This document shows, piece by piece, positions 1 to 8,923 of a stretch of 64,000 nucleotides of DNA. The position numbers were made by a program, and so were the translations under genes. Where the stretch lies: positions 682,001 through 746,000 of the forward strand of contig NZ_BMNE01000001.1 in NCBI RefSeq assembly GCF_014646295.1, read 5' to 3'. Position 1 is the stretch's first letter, and every line of letters starts with the position of its first letter. Source of the DNA: Nocardia rhizosphaerihabitans (lineage in GTDB: Bacteria > Actinomycetota > Actinomycetes > Mycobacteriales > Mycobacteriaceae). The notes beneath the pieces are model-generated. The model was not told the DNA's origin. It did no database searches and saw nothing but the letters and a program-made list of their open reading frames with translations.

Positions 1-1351
1 GGCACACCGCCGACACCTCGGTGGTCACGCCGTCGACGGTGGAGACGGCGGTGGGGCGCAGGCCGTGGCGTTCGGTCCGGCCGCACCCTTCGGGCGGCAC
101 CGTGTGGTCGCCAGCGCCGACCAGCCGCAACCACCCGGTCGTCATGTATCTGGCGACCGCCGCGTTGGACTTGGCGCCTGCCAGGACCGAGGTCACCTCG
201 TTGAGACGCCAGGTGGACAGGGTGCCCGCCCACGGCGGCCGCTTGCCGGTCAGCCGCCCGGCCAGCGCGAGTGCGGCGGCGGCGCCGTTGGTCAGCCCCC
301 ATTTCGCGAAGCCGGTGGCGACCAGGACATTGTCGCGGCCCGGTAGCAACGGTCCGACGTAGGGCAGCTCGCCGACGGGGTGATAGTCCTGGGCCGACCA
401 GCGGTGCAGCAGTTCGGCACCGGGGAACCAGCGCCCGGTCCAGTCGAGCAACTGCTGGACGTGGGCGGTGGCCGAGCCATCCCGGCCGACGTCATGGCCG
501 CTGCCGCCGACGAGCAGCACGTCACCGTCCTCGGCCGGGAACACGCGCAGCGACCGGATCGGCCGCCCGGCACTGATGTACATCTCCTGCGGCACCGGTC
601 CCGGCACCCGCCACGCCGACAGATAGGAACGCTGCGCGGTGAGACGGGCGAAGAAGCCGCCGCGGTCGAAGATCGGGGTGCCGGTGGCGACCACGACATT
701 CGCGGCCGACACCTCGCCGTGTTCGGTGCCGATCACGACCTCGCCGTCGCGGTGGTGCAGGCTCTGGGCGCGGGTGGATTCGAAGATCGGCGCACCGTGC
801 GATTCGACGTCGGCGGCGAGGGCGGCCAGCATCGCCATCGGGTCGATCTGGGCTTGCTCGCGCAGCCGGACCGCGCTGTGGATGGGAAAGGGAACGTCGA
901 TGTCGTCGACCAGCTCGGTGGGTAGTCCCGCGGCGCGGGTGGCCTCGAATTCCGCACGCACAGCGGCGGTTTCGGACTGGTTCTGGGCGTAGGTGAGCGC
1001 GGGGACCCGCTGGGCGTCGATATCGTGCCCCGCGCAGAAGTTCAGCAGCCAGTCCAGGCCCTCCACATTGCCCGCGATATAGCGCGACAGCGACGCGATG
1101 CCGTGCCTGCCCGCGATGGCCTGGGCCCGGGTGCCTTGCAGCAGCGAGATCTTCGCCGTGGAGGCGGCGGTCGTGCCCGCGCCGACCCGCCTGGCCTCGA
1201 GCACCGCGACCTCGCGGCCCTGCTCGGCCAGCAGCAGCGCGGTCGCCAGCCCGACCAGCCCGGCGCCGATGACGACGGTGTCGAAGCGGGAACCGGCGGT
1301 GAGCCGCAAACGGGCGGGGACCTCGGCGTTGTTCAACCACAATGACGTCAT
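1..1351 (-). CDS. FAD-dependent oxidoreductase with C-terminal Rieske domain (3' end outside window)
   Basis: The reading frame is open from an ATG at 1351 to the left edge (450 codons) with no stop, so the gene is cut by the window. Near the N-terminus lies a dinucleotide-binding motif, VVIGAGLVGLATALL (about residues 27-41), typical of the glycine oxidase/D-amino acid oxidase (DAO) fold. The last visible residues end in ...TTEVSAVC. This looks like the first ligand of a Rieske [2Fe-2S] site (CxH), with the His just off the edge. The arrangement matches the roughly 500-residue family of FAD oxidoreductases carrying a C-terminal Rieske domain; substrates of this family are mostly unknown. It is divergent from the rhomboid gene, with 85 bp between them. 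Family is fairly certain, substrate unknown. Confidence 0.8.
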   Translation of the reverse strand, partial: MTSLWLNNAEVPARLRLTAGSRFDTVVIGAGLVGLATALLLAEQGREVAVLEARRVGAGTTAASTAKISLLQGTRAQAIAGRHGIASLSRYIAGNVEGLDWLLNFCAGHDIDAQRVPALTYAQNQSETAAVRAEFEATRAAGLPTELVDDIDVPFPIHSAVRLREQAQIDPMAMLAALAADVESHGAPIFESTRAQSLHHRDGEVVIGTEHGEVSAANVVVATGTPIFDRGGFFARLTAQRSYLSAWRVPGPVPQEMYISAGRPIRSLRVFPAEDGDVLLVGGSGHDVGRDGSATAHVQQLLDWTGRWFPGAELLHRWSAQDYHPVGELPYVGPLLPGRDNVLVATGFAKWGLTNGAAAALALAGRLTGKRPPWAGTLSTWRLNEVTSVLAGAKSNAAVARYMTTGWLRLVGAGDHTVPPEGCGRTERHGLRPTAVSTVDGVTTEVSAVC

Positions 1352-1436
1352 GTCCCGGTCATAGCCCCGTCGCGCCGGCCGAAACGGCCGCGCGCGACAG
1401 AGCGCCCGCCGCGTCGGCGCATGGCACGATAGCGGT

Positions 1437-2387
1437 GTGTCCACCCCGCCCACACCCACGTGTGTCCGCCACCCCGATCGACCCACCGGACTCGCGTGCA
1501 CGCGGTGTGGCAGGCCCGCCTGTCCCGAATGCCTGCGGCCCGCCTCGGTCGGACAGCACTGCGTGGACTGCGTGCGGCAGGGGCAGCGGGACGTGCGGCA
1601 GGTGCGCACCGTCGGTGGCGGCCGGGCCGGTGGCGGTGCCGTTCCGTATGTCACCTACGGGTTGATCGCGGTCAATGTGCTGGTCTACGTCATCACGGCC
1701 GCCCAGGCGGGCAGCGCGATGGACAACTATCGCGGGTCGGCGCTGTTCCGGGAATTCGTGCTGGTTCCGCTGCTGGTGGCCGACGGCGAGTGGTGGCGGT
1801 TGCTCGGTTCGGGATTCCTGCATTACGGCGCGATCCACCTGCTGGTCAACATGTTCGCGCTCTATGTCGTCGGGCGCGATCTCGAGCAGGTGCTCGGCCG
1901 GGTGCGGTTCGCCTGCGTCTATCTGGTCTCGCTGCTCGGCGGTTCCGCCGCGGTGATGGCCCTGTCGGACACGATCGTCGCGACCGCGGGGGCCTCCGGC
2001 GCGGTGTACGGCCTGTTCGGCGCGGTGACCGTGACGCTGATCCGGTTGCGGCAGAGCCCGACGCCGATGTTGGTCGTCATCGGTGTCAACGTGCTGATCA
2101 GTTTCTCGCTGCCGGGCATCTCGCTGTGGGGCCACCTCGGCGGGCTGGCCGCCGGCACGCTCGCCGCGCTCGGTTTCCTGTTCGTCCCCGGCTGGCTGTT
2201 GGCGCGCAGGCCGGAGGCGGCGCGGACACCGGAAGCGGCGCGGCGCATCGGCTGGGTCGCCCTCGCCGCGGTCGCGGTGGCGTGCCTGGCCGTCACCGTC
2301 GCGGCCGCCGCCGCGGTGTCCAACGACCGGCCGACGGCGCCCACCGGGGTGTCGGCGCCCGTCGTCGAGGCGCCGCAACCCCGGTAG
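1437..2387 (+). CDS. rhomboid-family intramembrane serine protease
   Basis: A 316-residue membrane protein. Rhomboids cleave substrates inside the membrane with a Ser-His dyad. The Ser is visible in GASGAVYG (Ser187) and the His in WGHLGG (His233); HLLVN (Asn138) supplies the conserved oxyanion-side Asn. Before the membrane part, residues 1-50 hold a Cys/His cluster (C9, H12, C21, C24, C29, C32, C42, C45) resembling a B-box-type zinc-binding module, a common N-terminal addition in actinobacterial rhomboids. Six or so hydrophobic segments cover residues 70-295. The start is GTG at 1437, since the zinc module begins directly after it. The C-terminal tail is Ala/Pro-rich. The substrate cannot be inferred; mptB follows after 76 bp on the same strand. 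Confidence 0.88.
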   Translation: MSTPPTPTCVRHPDRPTGLACTRCGRPACPECLRPASVGQHCVDCVRQGQRDVRQVRTVGGGRAGGGAVPYVTYGLIAVNVLVYVITAAQAGSAMDNYRGSALFREFVLVPLLVADGEWWRLLGSGFLHYGAIHLLVNMFALYVVGRDLEQVLGRVRFACVYLVSLLGGSAAVMALSDTIVATAGASGAVYGLFGAVTVTLIRLRQSPTPMLVVIGVNVLISFSLPGISLWGHLGGLAAGTLAALGFLFVPGWLLARRPEAARTPEAARRIGWVALAAVAVACLAVTVAAAAAVSNDRPTAPTGVSAPVVEAPQPR

Positions 2388-2463
2388 CCGCCGCGATCCG
2401 CGCTGGTCGACGACGGGCGGCCGACCGGAACACCGCCACCAGCGGCCGACCACACTAGGCTCC

Positions 2464-4188
2464 GTGTTCGTGGCGGTACTGGAGGGCGCGGCGCGCAAGA
2501 CACTGGCGTTCGGGAGGCGGGCTCTCGGGCTCGACGTGCCGACGCCCGATCACACCGTCGCGGTGCTGCACCGCGACGAGAGCGAGGTCCCCGGGCTCGA
2601 CAGGAACGAGCGCGCGCAACTGGACCGGATCCGGCTGATGGGCGCCACCGGCGCGGTGCTGATGGCGATCGCGGCGCTGGGTATCGGCGCGCAGCCGGTG
2701 CACCAGAACCCGGTCTCGGGCATGCGGGTGCTCGGCATCTTCGCGCGGGCGCACACCGGGTCGCTGGCGATGTGCATGTTCGGCACCGTACTGGTGATCG
2801 GCGCGTGGCTGCTGCTGGGCCGGTTCGCGGTCGGCGGGCTGGCGGGTTCGCCGCTGCACCGGTTGAGCCGATCGCAGCTGGATCGCACGCTGCTGCTGTG
2901 GATCATCCCGCTCAGCGTGGCGCCGCCGATGTTCAGCAACGACGTCTATTCCTATCTGGCGCAGAGCGAGATCGCCGCGCGCGGCATCGACCCGTATCTG
3001 GAAGGTCCGGTCGCCGGGCTCGGCATCGACAATGTCCTCACCAACAATGTGCCGACGATCTGGCGTGACACTCCCGCGCCCTACGGTCCGCTGTTCCTGT
3101 GGATCGGCCGCGGCATCGCGGAGCTGACCGGGGACAACATCATCGCCGGGGTGTGGGTGCACCGGCTGCTGGCGCTGGCCGGTGTCGCCCTGATCGTGTG
3201 GGCGCTGCCCCGGCTGTCCGTGCGCTGCGGTGTCGCCCCGGTGAGCGCGCTGTGGCTGGGCGCGGCCAACCCGCTGGTGCTGTTCCATCTGGTCGGCGGC
3301 GTGCACAACGACGCGCTCATGCTCGGTCTGATGCTGGCCGGCGTCGAACTGATGCTGCGCGCGATCTACGGCAACGGTGGCAAGCCCGATCGGTTGATCG
3401 GCACGAATCCGGCGCCGTTCGACGGCCGTGCGTATGCCCTGCTGATCGGCGGCGCGGTGGTGATCACGTTGTCGTCGTCGGTCAAGTTCACCTCGATCAT
3501 CGCGCTCGGCTTCGTCGGCATGGCGCTGGCCCGCCGGTGGGGTGGCACACTCCAGGCCGTCGTCAAGGCGGCCTTGTTGCTCGGTCTGATCGCCGGGGTG
3601 ACGACGCTGCTGGTGAGCTGGCTGAGCGGGCTCGGGTTCGGCTGGATCTTCACCCTCAACACCGCCAGCGCCGTGCGCAGCTGGATGTCGCTGCCGACCG
3701 TCATCGGCATCATCACCGGATTCGGCGGCGTGCTGCTCGGTCTCGGCGATCACACGACGGCACTGCTGTCGATCACCCGGCCCATCGCGGCGGCGGTCGC
3801 TGCCTACGTGACGGTGCGCATGCTGGTCGCCACCGGCACCGGCAGGCTGCACCCGGTCGGCGCGCTCGGCGTCTCGCTCGGCGCGATCGTGCTGCTGTTC
3901 CCGGTGGTCCAGCCCTGGTACCTGCTGTGGGCGATCGTGCCGCTGGCCGCCTGGGCCACCCAACCGGTGTTCCGCGTGCCCGCCGTCGCGTTCTCCGCCG
4001 TCGTCTCGATGCTGGTGATGCCGCGCGGTGCGGAGTTCCAGGTCTTCCAGATCATCGGCGCGGCACTGGCCGCCGCGGTCTGCTTCGCGTTGTTCTTCGC
4101 GCTCACCCGGCACTCCCTGCCGTGGCGGGCTCAGCCGGGGGTGTCGGCTCCGTCACAGGAGGGCACGGCTTACCGTGTGACATCGTGA
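2464..4188 (+). CDS. mptB: polyprenol-phosphomannose-dependent alpha-1,6-mannosyltransferase MptB
   Basis: A 574-residue polytopic membrane protein of the GT-C glycosyltransferase class. It closely resembles mycobacterial MptB, which starts the alpha-1,6-mannan backbone of lipomannan using polyprenol-phosphate-mannose as donor. Conserved stretches I recognise are LDRTLLLWIIPL, DVYSYLAQSEIAARG, TPAPYGPLFLWIGRG, WLGAANPLVLFHL and the late VVQPWYLLWAIVPLAAW. About 12 hydrophobic segments are present. The start is GTG at 2464; GTG at 2470 is possible. The stop overlaps the next start (GTGA, 4185-4188), so it is probably co-translated with the ABC pair, in the same order as in mycobacteria. This points to a mycolate-type cell envelope with lipomannan-like glycolipids. 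Confidence 0.93.
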   Translation: MFVAVLEGAARKTLAFGRRALGLDVPTPDHTVAVLHRDESEVPGLDRNERAQLDRIRLMGATGAVLMAIAALGIGAQPVHQNPVSGMRVLGIFARAHTGSLAMCMFGTVLVIGAWLLLGRFAVGGLAGSPLHRLSRSQLDRTLLLWIIPLSVAPPMFSNDVYSYLAQSEIAARGIDPYLEGPVAGLGIDNVLTNNVPTIWRDTPAPYGPLFLWIGRGIAELTGDNIIAGVWVHRLLALAGVALIVWALPRLSVRCGVAPVSALWLGAANPLVLFHLVGGVHNDALMLGLMLAGVELMLRAIYGNGGKPDRLIGTNPAPFDGRAYALLIGGAVVITLSSSVKFTSIIALGFVGMALARRWGGTLQAVVKAALLLGLIAGVTTLLVSWLSGLGFGWIFTLNTASAVRSWMSLPTVIGIITGFGGVLLGLGDHTTALLSITRPIAAAVAAYVTVRMLVATGTGRLHPVGALGVSLGAIVLLFPVVQPWYLLWAIVPLAAWATQPVFRVPAVAFSAVVSMLVMPRGAEFQVFQIIGAALAAAVCFALFFALTRHSLPWRAQPGVSAPSQEGTAYRVTS

Positions 4189-5117
4189 CAAGTCGCCTTG
4201 GACCCGCTGTTAGCGTCGACGGCGTGGTCAAGCGCTACGGCGAGACCACCGCGGTCGACGGCCTGCGATTCGATGTCGAACAGGCCCAGGTGTTCGCGTT
4301 GCTCGGCCCCAACGGGGCGGGCAAGACCACCACCGTCGAGATGTGCGAGGGCTTCGTCCGCCCCGACGCGGGCACGGTGCGCGTCCTCGGGCTCGACCCC
4401 ATCGCCGACTCCGAACAGCTGCGCCCGCGCATCGGCGTGATGCTGCAGGGCGGCGGCGCCTACCCGGGCGCCCGCGCCGGCGAGATGCTCGACCTGGTCG
4501 CTGCCTATTCTGCCGACCCGATCGATCCGGACTGGCTGCTGGCGACCCTCGGTCTGCAGGACAACCGCCGCACGCCCTACCGCCGCCTGTCCGGTGGTCA
4601 GCAGCAGCGGCTCGCGCTGGCCTGCGCGCTGGTCGGCAGGCCGGAGATCGTGTTCCTCGACGAACCCACCGCGGGCCTGGACGCGCAGGCGCGGCTGATC
4701 GTGTGGGAACTGATCGACGCCCTGCGCCGCGACGGGGTGAGCGTCGTGCTCACCACGCACATGATGGACGAGGCCGAGCAGCTCGCCGACCAGCTGGTGA
4801 TCATCGATCACGGCGAGATCGTCGCCCAGGGCACCCCCGCCGAGGTCACCGCGCACGGCGCCGCGGGTCAGCTGCGGTTCTGCGCCCCGCCCAAGCTCGA
4901 TCTCGCGTTGCTGAAATCGGCGCTGCCGGAAGGCTTCTCGCCGCGCGAGACCTCGCCGGGCACCTACCTCGTCGAGGGCGAGATCAACCCGCAGGTGCTG
5001 GCGACCGTCACCGCCTGGTGCGCCAGGATGGACGTGCTGGCCACCGACATCCGCATCGATGCGCGCCGCCTCGAAGACGTCTTCCTCGAACTGACCGGAC
5101 GGGACCTGCGCGGATGA
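4185..5117 (+). CDS. ABC transporter ATP-binding protein
   Basis: A 310-residue ABC ATPase of the multidrug/daunorubicin (DrrA-like) type. Walker A is GPNGAGKTT (residues 41-49), the signature is LSGGQQQR, Walker B is IVFLDEPTAGLD, and the switch His lies in LTTHMMDEAEQL. A C-terminal extension of about 80 residues follows the core domain, as usual in this subfamily. I chose GTG 4185 because it overlaps the mptB stop (GTGA) and gives a normal N-terminus. The stop overlaps the permease ATG (ATGA at 5114). The exporter's substrate is unknown. The conserved link to mptB suggests an envelope lipid or precursor, but that is inference. Confidence 0.9.
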   Translation: MTSRLGPAVSVDGVVKRYGETTAVDGLRFDVEQAQVFALLGPNGAGKTTTVEMCEGFVRPDAGTVRVLGLDPIADSEQLRPRIGVMLQGGGAYPGARAGEMLDLVAAYSADPIDPDWLLATLGLQDNRRTPYRRLSGGQQQRLALACALVGRPEIVFLDEPTAGLDAQARLIVWELIDALRRDGVSVVLTTHMMDEAEQLADQLVIIDHGEIVAQGTPAEVTAHGAAGQLRFCAPPKLDLALLKSALPEGFSPRETSPGTYLVEGEINPQVLATVTAWCARMDVLATDIRIDARRLEDVFLELTGRDLRG

Positions 5118-5896
5118 CCGAGAACACCAGCCGGTTCCAGCCCGGCACGTTCGCCCCCGGCCCGCGCCCGGCATCGCGCGCGACGATGCTCACCGCGCAG
5201 ACCGGGCTCGAGCTGAAGCTGTTGCTGCGCAACGGCGAACAGCTGCTGCTCACCATGTTCATCCCCATCACGCTGCTGATCGGGCTCACCCTGCTGCCGT
5301 TCGGCGAGCTCGGCGAGCACCGGGTCGACAAGGTGGTGCCGATGGTCATGATGACCGCGGTGATGTCGACGGCGTTCACCGGCCAGGCCATCGCCGTCGG
5401 CTTCGACCGGCGCTACGGCGCGCTCAAGCGCCTCGGCGCGACACCGCTGCCGCGCTGGGGCGTGATCGCGGGCAAGTGCGCGGCGGTACTGATCGTGGTG
5501 GTGCTGCAGGCGATGCTGCTCGGCGCGATCGGCGCCGCACTGGGCTGGCGGCCCGGCCTCGGCGGGCTCGCGCTCGGTGCGCTGGTGATCGCGCTCGGCA
5601 CCGCGACCTTCGCGGCCATGGGCCTGCTGCTGGGCGGGACGCTCAAGGCCGAGGTCGTGCTGGCGCTGGCCAATGTCCTGTGGTTCATCATGCTCGGCGT
5701 CGCCAGCCTGGTGCTGGTCGGCGATTCGCTGCACACCGCGGTCACCGTGCTCGTCCGGCTGGTCCCGTCCGGCGCGCTGGCGTTCGCGCTGGAAGCGGCA
5801 CTGTCCGGGGCGGTCGACTGGTTCGGTGTCGCGGTGCTCGCGGTGTGGGGCGTGGTGTGCGGGTGGCTCGCGACCCGGCTGTTCCGGTTCAGCTGA
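5114..5896 (+). CDS. ABC-2 type transporter permease
   Basis: A 260-residue integral membrane partner of the preceding ATPase. About six hydrophobic segments follow a 35-residue cytoplasmic N-terminus, the layout of ABC-2 permeases. ATG 5114 overlaps the ATPase stop codon, so the two subunits are translationally coupled. The ATPase and this permease together would form a homodimer-of-pairs exporter. Substrate is unknown. ctaA follows 66 bp downstream on the same strand, as in mycobacteria, where the linked ABC genes have been discussed as envelope or heme-related; nothing in this sequence decides between those. Confidence 0.87.
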   Translation: MTENTSRFQPGTFAPGPRPASRATMLTAQTGLELKLLLRNGEQLLLTMFIPITLLIGLTLLPFGELGEHRVDKVVPMVMMTAVMSTAFTGQAIAVGFDRRYGALKRLGATPLPRWGVIAGKCAAVLIVVVLQAMLLGAIGAALGWRPGLGGLALGALVIALGTATFAAMGLLLGGTLKAEVVLALANVLWFIMLGVASLVLVGDSLHTAVTVLVRLVPSGALAFALEAALSGAVDWFGVAVLAVWGVVCGWLATRLFRFS

Positions 5897-5962
5897 GTGA
5901 TCAACGACGCACTGTAGTAGCCCTGGTATCGGCCGGGAATTCGCGGCCAGTACCATCGTGAC

Positions 5963-6931
5963 GTGCTGTATCGCGCCTTCCTGGGACTCGTCGACCGGCT
6001 GCCGCTCCCCTCGCTGCGGGTGCAGCGGCTCATCGCGTTCGCGGTGATCCTCAGCCAGGCAGGCATTTCCGTGACCGGCGCCGTCGTGCGCGTCACCGCG
6101 TCGGGCCTGGGCTGCCCGACCTGGCCGCAGTGCTTCCCCGGCAGCTTCACCCCGGTGGGGGTGTCGGAGGTGCCGGTCATCCATCAGACCGTCGAGTTCG
6201 GCAACCGGCTGCTCACCTTCGCGGTGACGCTGTGCGCCGCGCTCATCGTGCTCGCCGTGGTCAGGGCGCGGCGCCGCCGCGAGGTGCTCGTCTACGCGTG
6301 GCTGATGCCCGGCGGCACCGTCGTGCAGGCGATCATCGGCGGCATCACCGTGCGCACCGGGCTGCTGTGGTGGACGGTGGCCGTGCACCTGCTGGCCTCG
6401 ATGGTGATGGTGTGGCTGGCGGTCGTGCTCTACGCCAAGATCGGTCAGTCCGACGACGGCATCGACACCGTCCAGGTGCCCGCTCCCCTGCGCTGGCTCA
6501 CCGCGCTCAGCGGTGTCGCGCTGGCGGGTGTGCTGATCGCGGGCACGCTGGTGACCGCCGCCGGACCGCACGCCGGAGACAAGAGCATCGAACGTCCGGT
6601 CGCGCGGCTGCAGGTCGAGATCGTCACGCTGGTGCACCTGCACTCGCAGTTGCTCGTCGGCTATCTGGCGCTGCTGGTCGGTCTCGCGTTCGGCCTGTTC
6701 GCCGTCGGCATCACCCCGGCGATCCGCGTCCGCCTGTACGTGCTGCTCGGGCTGGTCGTGTCCCAGTCCCTGGTCGGCGTCGTCCAGTACTTCACCGATG
6801 TCCCCGCCGCGCTGGTCGCCATCCATGTCGGCGGCGCTGCGGCGTGCACCGCCGCCACCGCCGCGCTGTGGGCCTCGCTGCGTGTCCGCGAGCAGGTCGA
6901 CGCGCCCACTCCGGTGGCCGCGGCGCACTGA
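5963..6931 (+). CDS. ctaA: heme A synthase (COX15/CtaA family)
   Basis: A 322-residue, eight-helix membrane enzyme that oxidises the C8 methyl of heme O to a formyl group, giving heme A for aa3-type cytochrome oxidase. Signatures are TASGLGCPTWPQCFPG in the first loop, with the paired Cys of the Bacillus-type enzyme, followed by HQTVEFGNRLL. Later segments include VHLHSQLLVGYLALL and AIHVGGAAACTAA, whose His residues match the heme-ligand positions of the family. The start is GTG at 5963. A strong hairpin terminator begins 15 bp after the stop. The other heme A gene, ctaB, is about 10 kb away; in mycobacteria the two are closer, so material has been inserted here. Confidence 0.92.
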   Translation: MLYRAFLGLVDRLPLPSLRVQRLIAFAVILSQAGISVTGAVVRVTASGLGCPTWPQCFPGSFTPVGVSEVPVIHQTVEFGNRLLTFAVTLCAALIVLAVVRARRRREVLVYAWLMPGGTVVQAIIGGITVRTGLLWWTVAVHLLASMVMVWLAVVLYAKIGQSDDGIDTVQVPAPLRWLTALSGVALAGVLIAGTLVTAAGPHAGDKSIERPVARLQVEIVTLVHLHSQLLVGYLALLVGLAFGLFAVGITPAIRVRLYVLLGLVVSQSLVGVVQYFTDVPAALVAIHVGGAAACTAATAALWASLRVREQVDAPTPVAAAH

Positions 6932-6945
6932 TCTCCTGACAAAAG

Positions 6946-6980
6946 CAACAGCCCGCGATCTCGACGATCGCGGGCTGTTG
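6946..6980. terminator. bidirectional intrinsic terminator between convergent genes
   Basis: A perfect 15-bp stem (6946-6960 with 6966-6980) closes a 5-base loop, with a short A-run on the left flank and T-richer sequence to the right. It sits between the ctaA stop and the stop of the convergent minus-strand gene, so it probably serves both transcripts. Confidence 0.85.
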
Positions 6981-6992
6981 TCGTTGCCGGAG

Positions 6993-7361
6993 TCAGGCGC
7001 CGGCGAAGAGCTTCCAGTTGCGCGCCTTCGGGAAGCGGGTCTGGTTGGCGACCCAGCCCGCCATCTTCTTCCAGTGCGACGCGGCCGGAGTCACGACGGA
7101 GACCAGTTCGCGGTTCCACTCGTCGGTCTCGGCGAGGCCGTCGACCCGCTCGACGAGGGCCTTCGCGGTCGCCATGTCGGCCACCATGCGGTCACCGAGG
7201 ATGCCGTCGGCGCCGACCAGCGTGATGCGCACGCCCTGCTCGCCGATGTACTGCAGCACGGCCGTACCCGAACCACCGTGCTCGGCGACGAACTTGACGA
7301 CGGACTTCTCGACCTCGGCAGGCACCTTCACGGCGACGGGGGCGGCGGTGGTAGCACTCAT
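6993..7361 (-). CDS. conserved hypothetical protein, 122 residues
   Basis: I do not recognise the family. The protein is soluble, with no signal peptide or membrane segment. It begins MSATTAAPVAVKVPAEVEK, and the centre reads GTAVLQYIGEQGVRITLVGA, suggesting a small alpha/beta domain. A Trp/aromatic-rich C-terminus (WKKMAGWVANQTRF) follows. The frame extends upstream to 7439, but ATG 7361 is preferred because the extension is Arg/Pro-rich and would run over the divergent promoter region and into qor. In mycobacteria a small gene also lies between ctaA and qor, so this may be a positional counterpart (inference). Its 3' end shares the terminator at 6946-6980. Confidence 0.65.
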   Translation of the reverse strand: MSATTAAPVAVKVPAEVEKSVVKFVAEHGGSGTAVLQYIGEQGVRITLVGADGILGDRMVADMATAKALVERVDGLAETDEWNRELVSVVTPAASHWKKMAGWVANQTRFPKARNWKLFAGA

Positions 7362-7372
7362 GGCCGTGAGTT

Positions 7373-7384
7373 TACCGGCCGGTA
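7373..7384. promoter_or_regulatory. 12-bp perfect palindrome in divergent promoter region
   Basis: TACCGGCCGGTA is self-complementary and lies in the 76-bp space between two divergent genes (starts at 7361 and 7438). It could be an operator, but GC-rich palindromes of this length also occur by chance, so the call is tentative. Confidence 0.25.
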
Positions 7385-7437
7385 GTTGCGAGTCCACCCC
7401 CGAGTGGCGTCGAACACGGGGTGTACAAAGGGGACTC

Positions 7438-8403
7438 ATGCGCGCGATTCAGGTTTCCGAGCACGGTGGTCCCGAGGTCCTGCGGTACGTCGAGGTGGCA
7501 GATCCGCCGATCGGGCCGGGTCAGCTGCTGGTCGACACCCAGGGCGTGGGCGTCAACTACATCGACATCTACTTCCGCACCGGACTGTATCCGCAGGCGA
7601 CTCCTTATATCCCGGGCACCGAGGGCACCGGCATCGTGGCGGCGGTCGGCGCGGACGTCACCGAGTTCGCGGTCGGTGACCGGGTGGCCTGGGCCGCGGC
7701 GCCGGGCAGCTACGCGGACAAGGTCGCCGTCGACGCGGCCGTGGCGGTGCAGGTACCCGAGGGTGTCGACCCGATCGTCGCGGCGGCCGCCCTGCTCCAG
7801 GGGATGACCGCGCACTACCTGGTCGAATCGGTGTTCCGCCCCGAACCCGGCGATCCGGTGCTGATCCACGCGGGCGCGGGCGGCGTCGGGCTACTGCTCA
7901 CCCAGATGGCCGCCGCCAAGGGCGCGCGGGTGATCACCACCGTCTCCACCGACGACAAGGAGAAGCTCTCGCGCCAGGCGGGCGCCCGCGAGGTCCTGCG
8001 CTACGGCGACGACCTGGCCGCCCAGGTCCGCGAACTCACCGACGGCGCCGGTGTCGCCGCGGTTTACGACGGCGTCGGCGCCAGCACCTTCGAGGCCAGC
8101 CTCGCCTCGCTGCGCGTGCGCGGCACCCTGGCCCTGTTCGGCGCGGCCAGCGGCGCGGTCCCTCCGTTCGACCCGCAGCGCCTCAACCCCGCGGGGTCGC
8201 TGTGGCTGACCCGCCCGTCCCTGGGCGCCTACACTCGCGATCGCGCCGAATTCCTGTGGCGCGCAACCGATGTCTTCGATGGCATCGCCGCGGGCACGCT
8301 GACCTTCCGCATCGGCGCGACCTACCCCCTCGCGGACGCCGCGCAAGCCCACCGCGATCTGGCCGGACGCAAGACCACCGGCTCCATCGTCCTGCTGCCT
8401 TAG
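7438..8403 (+). CDS. qor: quinone oxidoreductase, zinc-independent MDR superfamily
   Basis: A 321-residue NADPH:quinone oxidoreductase of the medium-chain dehydrogenase/reductase fold. The N-terminal GroES-like domain carries GVNYIDIYFRTGLYP and the motif IPGTEGTGIVAAVG. The Rossmann part has HAGAGGVGLLLTQMA (the QOR nucleotide-binding motif) and ends with the typical ...GRKTTGSIVLLP. The catalytic-zinc Cys/His set of alcohol dehydrogenases is absent, which supports QOR rather than ADH. Start is ATG 7438. In mycobacteria qor lies near ctaB; here the two are separated by about 8 kb holding the gas-vesicle operon and a monooxygenase locus. Confidence 0.9.
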   Translation: MRAIQVSEHGGPEVLRYVEVADPPIGPGQLLVDTQGVGVNYIDIYFRTGLYPQATPYIPGTEGTGIVAAVGADVTEFAVGDRVAWAAAPGSYADKVAVDAAVAVQVPEGVDPIVAAAALLQGMTAHYLVESVFRPEPGDPVLIHAGAGGVGLLLTQMAAAKGARVITTVSTDDKEKLSRQAGAREVLRYGDDLAAQVRELTDGAGVAAVYDGVGASTFEASLASLRVRGTLALFGAASGAVPPFDPQRLNPAGSLWLTRPSLGAYTRDRAEFLWRATDVFDGIAAGTLTFRIGATYPLADAAQAHRDLAGRKTTGSIVLLP

Positions 8404-8508
8404 CTTCCCGGGCCACCTCGTTCTCGCCGAACTCCGGCGGCTGTGCCCGCGCGCGTCGAGTGAAAATCGAGCGAGAAGAGCGCAGAATGGGGAGGCAGGA
8501 AGGTTGTC

Positions 8509-8715
8509 ATGCGAGCGATACAGGGTCTGCTCAATGTGGTGGTGGGGATCCTGACCGCTGTGCTCGGCACGGTAGTCGGGTTGCTCGCCGCTGTGGTGTG
8601 GGTCCTCGGCGCCGTGTTGTGCGCGACGATCCTTCTGATTCCGCTGGGGCTTCCCGTCATCAAGCTCGGTAGCCGCCTGTTCGGCCTTGCCAAGCAGCTG
8701 ATGCACAACCCCTGA
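8509..8715 (+). CDS. small hydrophobic membrane protein, 68 residues
   Basis: Nearly the whole product is hydrophobic: two membrane segments (about residues 7-30 and 31-50) with a short basic C-terminal tail (IKLGSRLFGLAKQLMHNP). A GGAAGG ribosome-binding site lies a few bases before ATG 8509. I do not recognise a named family. It sits about 200 bp before the gas-vesicle operon on the same strand and could be a membrane-associated accessory of that locus, or an unrelated gene. No terminator separates it clearly from the operon. Confidence 0.65.
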   Translation: MRAIQGLLNVVVGILTAVLGTVVGLLAAVVWVLGAVLCATILLIPLGLPVIKLGSRLFGLAKQLMHNP

Positions 8716-8923
8716 TACCACTCGATTTCCCGGATTCGCTGGTTGCCAGATCACGGCTCAGATGCCGAACCTTGGCGGGTTTTCGCAGGCAGAACCCATC
8801 GACCCATTCGGTAACTAGGCATACGCTGGAATGCATGTGATCTACCCCACTCATAGCGGTGTCATAGCCGGCGTAATGGGGACGCGTCGGTGCCGTGGCA
8901 GTCGAGCCAGCGAGGAGTTGAGC